Assembly: GCF_020382885.2 (NCBI RefSeq)
Contig: NC_058512.1
Location: forward strand, 8,954,802-9,018,801
Direction: 5' to 3'
DNA: 64,000 bases
Source of the DNA: Scatophagus argus
Lineage: Eukaryota > Chordata > Actinopteri > Scatophagidae
The translations under genes were made by a program, and so were the position numbers. The notes beneath the pieces are model-generated. The model made no database searches. It was not told the origin of the DNA and saw nothing but the letters and a program-made list of their open reading frames with translations. Numbering within the stretch: position 1 is the first letter of the stretch; each line of letters begins with the position of its first letter. Shown piece by piece: positions 54,430 through 64,000 of the stretch.

Positions 54430-55129
54430 CTATTAGTACACCAGTGGGGTGGCAGCAGTCTGGTTAATAGCAACATACATTTTCAGAACCAGCAAAAACA
54501 ATGAGGACAAAAAGAAAGAAAGACAAAAGAAATGTAAAGATGTAAGAAAGGACAAAGTATAGTGCTTGCGAAGGTCACCAAGGCTAGACTGCTCCTTCTC
54601 CACATGATTACATAAAATATTCTACATCTTCCACAGATCTTGCTTGCTTTGAGCAATGATTCTCCAGCCCCACTGTGACTTGGCCTCTTCTTCCCTCAAC
54701 TGACTCATGGTGCGTTTCCAAATGTCAGAGAGTAAGAGGATAGTAAAGCGTCTGAGCTCGAGGCGTAACAGCAACGCAGACGTCTTGGGCTCGCTCAACG
54801 ACAAACACTGACACTTGGAGCGGTGCTTTCATGTACATGCTCATACTGGATAGCATTTACTGTTTACAATGCTCTCGGTCAAGCTGAAACAACACGTCAC
54901 TTCACTTTTCTCCCGTAGTCCAAGGTGTCCTCTGTGTCCTGCAAACAGAAGCACAGCCTGCTTTAAGGAAAGGATTTGAGGAGGGAAGGTAGCCTGATAG
55001 GTGGAGCAGAGTGGTAATAAAAAGACTTGAAGGGGACCAGATGAGGTATAAGTGTTGACCATTTGTGAAGAGCTCCATTTGTAGCAGAATTAATGCTCTA
55101 ATAGACTGTCCACCACTTACAGAATCCAT

Positions 55130-55145
55130 CCCCCCCCCCCCCCCC
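55130..55145 (+). repeat. (C)16 homopolymer
   Basis: Uninterrupted C run in gene-free DNA upstream of glis3. Confidence 0.95.
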
Positions 55146-57462
55146 TCTCCGTGACAGCATCAGCACTCCTGGAAGTAGCAAAGCATTCATTCTGGTGTCA
55201 AAATGAGAAACCATGGGTGATTTCTCTTTAAGTTATATTACAATAGTCACTTAAGGTAATGCACACCTCAGTGGACCTGTGATTAATTAATCTGCTTTTG
55301 ATTTGCTAATGACAGTTCAAGTCAAATACAAGGTTAGTGAAGGCTGAGTCAATCCTTTTAACTGCAGCTGCAGACAGGACTGTGGTGAGTGTAGGAGATA
55401 TCAATTTATTGGTATCATCCCTCATTATAACGGCTCCTATTAGCCCACAGCACCTCGCGCACTTACTCATGGCATATAAAGAGACAAATACAGTGTTATG
55501 CACTCACATATCCGAGATTACATTAAGAGTTTCCCATAAACATTAAAATCACTCATATTGTTTTGTAGCCAGTAGTGTTAAATTAATGTTTTGTAAGATG
55601 TCTAGAGTGAAAAGACTAGCGGTCTCTTGCAGCACTAGCTGCTGTACATGAAATACAGTCGGGAGAAAGGACCCATCTATCCATCTCCTCCTCTGCTCCT
55701 CTCCTGTCAGTATCAACACTCAGATGAAGATGAGTGTGAGAGAGATGGGCTTCTGAGCATCTTCCATCTCCATCTATCAATCTTAGTTGACTTCTCTAAT
55801 AACCTTTACAGAGAAGTGATGTTTGCTAAAGTAAAAAAAAAAAGAAAAAGGAAAGGATAGCGGGGAACACAGCCGTTCATGTCTTCTCCAGCAGGCTCTG
55901 TCTCTTTCCCTTCCCTGCTGCGTTTTTCGAACAGGATGACTCTAATAAAAGATTGCTGACACAACAGCCCCCGCGTTTAAAACCGCCGTCAGGCCATGGG
56001 CTTGTTTTTAATTTGAGTGCTCGTTCAGGGTGAAGCCTAAGGATGTGGGTGCTATAAACTCCCTCTTTCTTCTTTTTTGGATATTATTAACACTGCGGCT
56101 GTGGAATCATATCTAGGATGATGAGACATGAGTGCAGGAGCATAATCACCGGGCTGTGAGTCTGCCAAATCAACAGAAACATTTCCCAAGACTTCAATAT
56201 AAACACAAAGGCTGAAAAGAAGCTTGGACAACAAAAGATGTGGCTCAAGACTGAAAGAGAATTTAATTTAAGTAACTGAAATCCAATTAAATCTTGGTTG
56301 TTCAACCATATCATGATGTGGCTCAATGACAAAGCGTAAGGCAATAACAATGACCCAACTTGATATAATGCTTGCACAGAAGGGATTTTATCTACATTTA
56401 TGCACCAGACCTGGAAACCTTTTCACATGGCCACATAAGAACTGACCCTATTGATGATCAAAACTTGAGATTACAATGGGTTTCAGTAGACTAACAGAAA
56501 AAGTTTTCAAAAGGCATGGCACATTTCTTATTTGTGCTTGAAAATGAATGCATGAATTAACTTATTTATTGCACTGAATTTTGCTGTTGAATGTCCCTCA
56601 TGTGTCATTATGACAGTTTTCATATTTTGCTAAGGGCTCAGGGTGAATACTTTCCACAGTGGCACTCATCATAGTTAAGTGGTACAGCACATGCTTGTGG
56701 TGTGTGTGTGTAAGTACTTTGATAGCTGTGGTAAAGCTTCTTTAAGCTTGCATGAATTTCCTGGTTCTTGTGTAGCAGCGAGGGCCAACAGGGTGCTTAA
56801 GGCAACCTAGAGGGTGCAGACATAGAAGGGTGTGTCATTAGACCCCTGCCTGGCACCCCCTGGTCAGATCCTCCCAACATCCATCTTCATTAAAAAGGTT
56901 GCTCTCTGAGCAGATGGTCATTAAGAGCACCCCCCTTTTCCAACCTCTCTTGTACCGGCATCCTCTTTGCACTAGGACACTACCTAGAGGACAACTGTCG
57001 TCCCTTAGGAATCCCAGAAAATCTCACCAAAGAAGAAAAAGGGGTGTCACAACAAGGCCACTTGGTAATGATCACTCTGGGGTTTTCATAAATCTCTTTG
57101 TGAAATCTTTCAAAATAACAGCGTGAAGTTTGAAGATGGCCCATGTAGAGGTGTAATCCATATCAAACCCTCTGGCAGAAGATAGAAGTGATCAGACTGA
57201 CACAACTGAAACAAATGGCTCCCAGTAAGTGAATAATGCCATCAGTGCATTCCTGCTTTGTTTCCTCTTCCAGTTAAGTGTTTTTGTCCTTGTGTCTTTT
57301 ATGTGACTGGCATATCATATCATACTGCTCTCCTGTTCAGACAGGAGTGGCAGGAGACACATGACGACATGGTCAGGTTTTTTGGGGGGAAGCTGGGGTT
57401 GATAAACACAGAATGTCAAAGTCACTTAGGTCCTGTTGCTTCACAGTGGCCAACCTTTGCCC

Positions 57463-57663
57463 GTAATGTATCTAAGTATGTTTACTCAAGTGCTGTCTTT
57501 GAGTAAAAATTCAACATGCTTGTACTTTACTTTAGTATTTCCATTTTTTGCACCTTAGATATGCTTCTACTCACTACATTTCAGAGGCAAAGACTGTACT
57601 TTTTACTCCACTATATTTGTCTGACAGCTTTAGTTACTAGTCACTTTTCAGGTGACAATTTTT
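57463..57663 (-). mobile_element. Percomorph DNA-transposon repeat, inverted fragment
   Basis: Same family as 34163-34715 but in the opposite orientation. Marker strings: TGTTTACTCAAGTGCTGTCT, CTTGTACTTTACTTTAGTAT, CTACATTTCAGAGGCAAAGA and TACTTTTTACTCCACTATAT. Only one end of the element is present. Confidence 0.7.
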
Positions 57664-58199
57664 CACACCATCCAGTTTTTCAGATAAGCTGAAGGATTAA
57701 GTGTTCTGTTATGGATTGAGAAAATTATTTCTTACAGTAGTTAGGATTAGCTGCTGCAAATGCAATTTGTCCCAAAAATGAAAACCCAGGTTATATTTCT
57801 AAACTCATGAAAAGTTGACTTTTTCATGTATGTAGTTCTCAAAGGACACTGACACTACAAAGATGTGATTATCTTTTTCACAAATTTTCACCATATGGTA
57901 TAGAAACTAATACTTAAATTAGGGTTCTGACTACACTATCCACCATCGTCCTTCGTTGATTACAGCAAGACTTTATGAGAGAAAGATCTACTAAATGATA
58001 TGAACCTCATCCAAACATATCTTAACCCTCCAGTGTCTACAGACTTCATTCCCAAATGTATAAAAATTCTTACAGCAGCACAAATATTGATAGAAACAGA
58101 GAAAAAGGTTGTCAGTGGGGATTTGTAAAGCTGCAACTCCTGGGTCCAATATGAGTAATGTCAATGTTATCTACATTTTAGTTGAGACAGCCTCATCAT

Positions 58200-58420
58200 C
58201 AGTATCTCCAGCGGCACCCGCCATGGATCCCAATTACCGCAGTAATCACTCCCTAGCTGAGAGCACGGTTTCAGACAGGGTAAAGTATTATCCATCTTCA
58301 TCATATTCGTTATCAGGCAGCAGACGCAGGTGTCCTGGCCTCCCACTGCTCCACACCATTAGTGACTGATAGACAGTGGGACCAAAGCGCCTTTGCTCCA
58401 TCGAACACGCCCACAGACCG
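58200..58420. other. Candidate conserved noncoding element
   Basis: Compact stretch without low complexity, containing CCCAATTACCGCAGTAATCA and ATTAGTGACTGATAGAC (homeodomain-type TAAT cores). A Kozak-like ATG at 58223 and a donor-like GACAGG|GTAAAG give a mini-exon look, but no upstream acceptor or family match supports coding. Low certainty. Confidence 0.25.
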
Positions 58421-61400
58421 TTTTTGAAAAGAAAAACTCTTAATTTGAACAAGTTATTGAAATAGCCATGGGATTTTTTGATTCTTCACCGTCTACTTTT
58501 CACCTATGCAGTAATCGCTGTATGTCACAGACATCATACAGAGTGGCTGCTGTGTCTACAGTACATGCATGGTCAAAGGTCACACTGCAGGGGGTTTGTG
58601 GCACATCATTTGTTCTCTCCTGATTATCCTCTGCTGTCTCTCTAACAAGGAGGGTCAGTATGACAGAAATGTCTCTGTTTCACACAACAGGACAAAAAGG
58701 TGACACAGAGTGGTAGCACATAGTGGTGGCATGTTTGTCACTCATTCATCTACCTCATACTGACCTGGACATGAGCGAAGGGTGGTTTGCTCCCTGCTGG
58801 GGGTACATGTATATGAGCACCATATGTAGACTAAGCCACAAATGTGTACTCGCAACAAAGCTCAAATAAATCACCTCATTAGCCTGTTCTCAGATGGGTT
58901 GTTGTAGCACCAGGCTGGCACCCTGTTCTCGTAAAGGCTCATGAGATTTCAAAATTCAAAAATGCTTTAGAGTGGGATTGTTTTCCTATCCTCTGGCACC
59001 TGTTTGAGGTCATTCTATTAGGTGGATTGATTTACATATAAATTGAACATGAAGTATTACGCACCTCCTTAAACTCATCTGTTTCACTACTGTATCCCAT
59101 TATCTGCCCTGCATACTCCAACAAGCATTTAATTTCGGCTTTCATATTGTCTTATGTTTCATTATGTTTCAGTGTTATTTATTAAAATTCATTTAGCTAA
59201 TAACGCCCACATGCACTGCCCATTTTCCTACAATACACCTATTCTAATTCTGAGCGACTGCGTGTCCTGAGGTAAAATGGGAAATGTTGAAAATTCACTG
59301 GAATATGAAAAGCAATCATATTTTCTGTATCAGTAAGCAGGTCTGTGGTAGCTGGGGGTCATTCTTGCTCTCTGCTGTTGCTTGGGGAGGCATTTTGTAA
59401 GAGCCCCCAAGGCTCACCTAGTTAATTAAGTTTTTCTGCTATTAGAACGATGTAACTTCTGATATTACTGCACCACAATTCTCCATTGCAGGTTTGATAA
59501 ATGTTATTTCTCCTCTTCATGATTCCTCATTTAGATGCAATAATCACCAACAAAAATATATCATGTTGTGACATATCAACAATATTTATGATTTTACTCA
59601 TCAAGTTGAAAGGTACGAGATGATGTGTGCATACATGCTGTGAATAGTAACTGGTCTGTCTAATAGAAATTAGCCTGTCAGTGAAGTAAAGAAGTATCTA
59701 AGGCAAGTAAAAATGAATTGGCTGAGCACATGAACTGTGCAGTGAAGTTGTCTTGGTGATAAGGAGTTTGGATGCTATGAAGGGATAGAAGGGAAGATAC
59801 AAATATAGAAACATGTGGGTGTGTGTATGTGACTTTATCCACTGCAAAAAAATAAATTGAGCAATAACACTGGTAGGTGAGGAAAGAGTGATAAGACAAT
59901 TTGATTCAAACCTATATGGAAAAATGTAGTTTCATTAAAGTGCATTATTTTTGCTCTCCCTGAGCATAATCACAGATTTTTCTTCTTTTGAAATTGCTCA
60001 TTACTCAGATTCCAAGAGGTGAGAAGCATGGCCTTGCAAACCAAGTGTTTTCAGGGCACTGAGCACTCCTGAATCAGCACTGGTTTGTATTTTTCTTAGG
60101 TGAAGCAAATTAGGAAACAAATGAAATAAAACTAGAATATTTCATGAAAGAAGCCTTGCATATTCACAGATTTTTTTAAGCTATTTGAAAACCGTCCCAA
60201 CATTTGATGTTTGAGCCAACAGCAACAATGTGCTTTTAAGACGGATGGAAACAGTAGCCGGCATGGTGACATTAAATTCTTTCCTGAAAATCACAAAGAG
60301 AATCGATGAATACCTAAACAACTTCTTAAAAGAGAAAAACCTCTCTGGCTGAGTTTGCTTTGGGATACTTAAAGGAATTCATGGATTGTTCTTGTTTGGC
60401 CCCTCACTTTTGAATTTAACATGCTTCAAAACTCACAGAAGTGAGAGACGTGGCACATAGCTGATGCCAAATATAAAACTGGACAAACAAAGCAAGATAT
60501 TAGCTGGATATGATTGTCTATAAAGTTCACTTTCCTGAGATGTTTTCCAAATGAAGAAATTAGGCCGGTACACGAGAAGAAAGATGTGATTGTCTATCTA
60601 TGAGCAGAACCAGAAGTCACAATCAGTTTCACATCAATCAGTATTTTTTGTTTGTTGGTTTGATATGGATGTGGCTTCAGGCTTTTGTTGAGTGTGAAAG
60701 TGTGGCAGCTGCAATTTCAGACATAAGTATGTAATCAAAACATTATGTGACTGGCATTCTGTAATTAAACAATGATATATGAGACCATCTTTGGATGTAC
60801 ATGGTCTGAATTTGAATCTGAATGCATGTATTAACCATGAATATTCTCTGCAAATTGGTCCTATTTACAGCTGCATTTTATAAATAATCTCATGACACTT
60901 GTAACTCATTTTGTGTATATGATAATTATAAAAATTGTCAGGAAAAAACATCAGGAAATCATGCATAAAACGACAAGTGGCCTCTAAAGTGCATAATTGC
61001 ATGCATGACTGACTGACTTACCTGGTTCACCCACACTCACTCCATCCTTTTTCAGATGTGTGCATGTTTTTGTCAGCTGAAAATCACAGATGAAGCAGTT
61101 TCCAGATGCATGACAAGAAGACTGAGATCAGTCTCTCTTCACCTCCACACGTTAGGGTCATGCCTTGCCTGTGTGCAGCAACACACTTCTCAGAGCTCAC
61201 CTGAATATCATCCCATTTGTACGATGTACTGCCATTTAATGAAAAACGTCGAATCACCCCAGACCCAAATAATTATATGGCTCATTTAGTCTTGATTTCT
61301 GCAAATGCCTAACACTCAATAATGTTTCCCCTTGTTGAATTTCTGGTCCAGTTCTTTTTCTTGCATGTCAAATAACTGCATGACAAGCATATTAAGCACA

Positions 61401-62789
61401 ATAAATCAATAATTAAGCATGTCTAGGCATTGCTACATATTCATTTAGTGTGGGATCTGTATCCAGTTTTAGTAAATGAAGCTGGGGGTTAAACAAGATT
61501 ACTTAAACATAACAACTGTGGTCTAGAGAGGACCACCAAAGCACAGGGAGTGGAAGTGAAGTGAGGCAACGGTTACTTTCTTGGCTGGGAAATTCTCTAA
61601 CAGTGACTTGGTGTTATTCATTTTAACTTTGCACTGTCCCAGTTTGATTTGTCACATTAGCAGAAGCAAAATGCAGTTTTTTCCTCCTTGCTGTTCAGTG
61701 TAACAGTGGGCTGAGGGGAAAAAATATTCCCTCAATGCATGAATTGTGGAAATGAGATGTGACGCTCACTGTATGTATTAGAAAACGAGCCTCAGAACAA
61801 TGATGATTATGTCATTGTTAAAAGATTTAGAGCACATTTGCGCTGAAAAGTCTGACAGCAGGCGGTTTACATTTTCTCGTGTGTGGTATTAATGAGACAC
61901 ATGTGGATTCTGCAATAAAGACTGTACAGATCCCAGAGAGAAACCTCAGACCTCAAGTTTCAAAGCAAGCTACACTTAATGCTTAAACAATACGGTCCGC
62001 TACGTGCGGTTGCGTTCTTGATCGTGGTGGTGCACACCAGATCCTATGAACTGAGAATGTTAATGTAGGCTGTGTCATACGTCAAAGGTGTTGACACACT
62101 CCTCCACAGGAGGACGTCTCTCATCATCCCATCTATCTCTCCTCAACAGACGAAAGATCCACAAAGCTCTGTCAGCAGAATAATGAGGAGCCACAACTAC
62201 AAGGTAGTTTCCTCTCCCCCCCCCGCAGCAAAGCAGATTTAAACACCTCCGCTACCTGCCTCTAAAGCTCAGCTCAAATGGAAGACGCAAGCTGAAGCCT
62301 ATGACAAGTGTCTGAAAACACATATGATGACAGACGGACATCCTATCCCACTATCATGTTTTTCTTTTTGTTGTTAAGCCAATAAGTGCTATCTCGGCAA
62401 GACTTCACAAGGGAAAAAAAAACTTCCTTGTGCTTTATGAAACTCAAATATCAGAAATAATAGATTGTGAAACTTCTGAACTGGCTTGTCCTTTTTTACA
62501 CAAAAAATAATAATAAGAAAAACAATATAAAACACAAAAATCCCACCTTGATGTCCTTCAGACATGCTGATTGATTTTTTGGACATAAGTTGCCAGCTTT
62601 GCTAATCTATAACCCACTTAATGGGTGGGCAGATTTGCATACACAGATATAGGTGCAACCACACACGCATACACACGCACATTTATAGCGTTAGAGAAGT
62701 GGCAGGTAGAGCTGTTGATCAGTACCATGGATGAGAGTAATAGATCCGTTTAGCGTTAATCAATGTCGCTCACAGGCTCATTGAGCAGT

Positions 62790-63180
62790 GCACTCAGCAT
62801 CCTGCTTTTGTGTCAGAGAGCCTTTTAATCTAATTGGACATTAAACTCCTGTCATTATTCCTCATGCTCTGAGACTTATTTATGGCTCTCCCTCTTGCTT
62901 GTCTTTACCTTTTCATTACAGCATGCCATTCTACATCAGCAAACTCATTAAAGGAAATGAATCAAAGGAGAAAGCTGATGTGTGGCTGAAAAGTGTAATT
63001 TAATAAATGTGCGTTAGGCTGCATTGCTCAGCACATCATTCATGTTGTTTACGGGCTGTAATGTGTTAGCAGGTGAGGGCACTTTAATAATAAAGGCCTT
63101 TCACAAAGGCAAACATCAGCGCTGCATTTTAATACATGGACCTGTGGGGGAGTGACAGGATTATCAATGCTGAATGCAGT
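62790..63180. other. Candidate conserved noncoding element
   Basis: About 390 bp of complex, AT-biased sequence dense in homeodomain-type cores (TCTAATTGGACATTAAAC, GTGTAATTTAATAAATG, CACTTTAATAATAAAGG) and free of repeats. This is the usual look of developmental enhancers in fish. Inference from composition only. Confidence 0.3.
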
Positions 63181-64000
63181 CAGCAGGAATGTTGTGCTGA
63201 CTGTGGCTCAGAATTAAAAAATTCTTTCTCGGATTTCACATTTCTGAGTCCTGCTCAGTTTACACTAAAAGCTAATCAAAGTGTCTCTAATATAATGTAC
63301 TGTATTGCACGTACTGTATAATTTACTGCACTTTCTTCTTCAAGTGGGTCTATGTATTTTTTGAACTTTATGAATGAAAATAGATCATTCTTAAGCAGTA
63401 AAGTCCATCATTGCTCAGTTCAATGCCCTTAGAGGATTTCTTGCTACATCCTTACTTGATGAACAGTAGCTTATGGCTGTCAGTGTTAGCTATGTCAGTT
63501 CAATGCAGCTTCGCTGTTTCTGTTCGCTCTTAGCACTCTCAGCAGACTTGAATTTACTGAAAGAAGCTCTAAAACCCCATTGAACTCTACCTACACGGTA
63601 CCAAACAGCAGACAATCAAATTTAGTGACAAGCTGGTGAACGTAGAGGTGCATTTAACAGCTAAAGAGATTTGAGAATATTTTTTGCAATTGCATATTAG
63701 ATACACAGCATTGTGGGCTCGACATTTTCATACATGCTTCACTGATTCCTATCATCACCAATGTCAGGAAGATACAAACGTTCAAAAGAAGCTACTAACC
63801 AGGCCTGGGAAATAATGAACTTACAACTGCTAAGTGGCCAGAAAAATGACTTTACACGAATGCTAATGTTGCTCCGTGTCTGCTGGACGTGCAGATTAAA
63901 TGTGTTTGCCTGATTAAACCTTACAAGAGGATAATACATTTATGTTGTGTTTACAGCTTGTCCTGCTGTCCTAATTTTCATTTACGACTGCTTTAAAGTC

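Larger units (their letters stand above)
52760..64000. other. Gene-free region upstream of glis3
   Basis: No exon, RNA gene or promoter of another gene can be supported on either strand across about 11 kb. It holds an X-box-like motif, CTCF-like motifs, a DNA-transposon fragment (57463-57663) and two compact, complex stretches that look like possible conserved noncoding elements (58200-58420 and 62790-63180). It is probably the distal regulatory flank of glis3, or an upstream intron if a further 5' exon lies beyond the window. Confidence 0.5.

Noticed and set aside
56899..57126. 75-codon open frame upstream of glis3
   Set aside because: Compositionally ordinary, no domain, no splice signals in phase; treated as chance.

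Overview
This window is nuclear DNA of a ray-finned fish, most likely a percomorph. The genes are vertebrate multi-exon genes with short introns and GT/AG splice sites. Several interspersed repeats resemble families I know from percomorph genomes: a tRNA-derived SINE core, a TACTTTTACTC-type DNA-transposon repeat, and an 'AACATGGTAA...GTTAGCAT' repeat. Five genes can be read by joining exons whose reading phases agree at every junction.

Left part (+ strand). Positions 1-3.1 kb hold the last exons of arvcf (delta-catenin/p120 family), ending in the PDZ-binding tail DSWV. A complete two-exon bmp10 (464 aa, TGF-beta ligand) lies at 4862-6864, and a ten-coding-exon smad4 (503 aa, common-mediator Smad) at 11067-14722. 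A BMP ligand and the co-Smad that transduces its signal are thus head-to-tail neighbours. The smad4 copy lacks one linker exon found in mammals and carries a perfect 17-bp hairpin in its 3' UTR.

Middle (- strand). rfx3 (759 aa, 16 coding exons, 21436-29220, promoter near 33.8-33.9 kb) converges on smad4. Their opposing AATAAA signals are only about 100 bp apart. The rfx3 introns hold a tRNA-derived SINE and homopolymer runs.

Right part (- strand). glis3 (877 aa, 10 coding exons, 38164-51674, CpG-rich 5' exon near 52.3-52.7 kb) encodes five GLI-type zinc fingers. rfx3-glis3 is a linkage shared with human 9p24; both genes act in pancreatic beta-cell development. RFX X-box-like motifs lie between the genes and upstream of glis3. 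The last glis3 acceptor is preceded by a long (TG)n tract. From 52.8 to 64 kb I see no gene, only possible regulatory and repeat sequence in what is probably the glis3 upstream domain.

No CRISPR, prokaryotic operon, provirus or clearly new protein system was found. The items most worth a second look are structural and regulatory: the lost smad4 exon, the 3' UTR hairpin, abutting polyadenylation sites, the GU-rich splice acceptor, X-box motifs and transposon-derived GATA motifs in bmp10.
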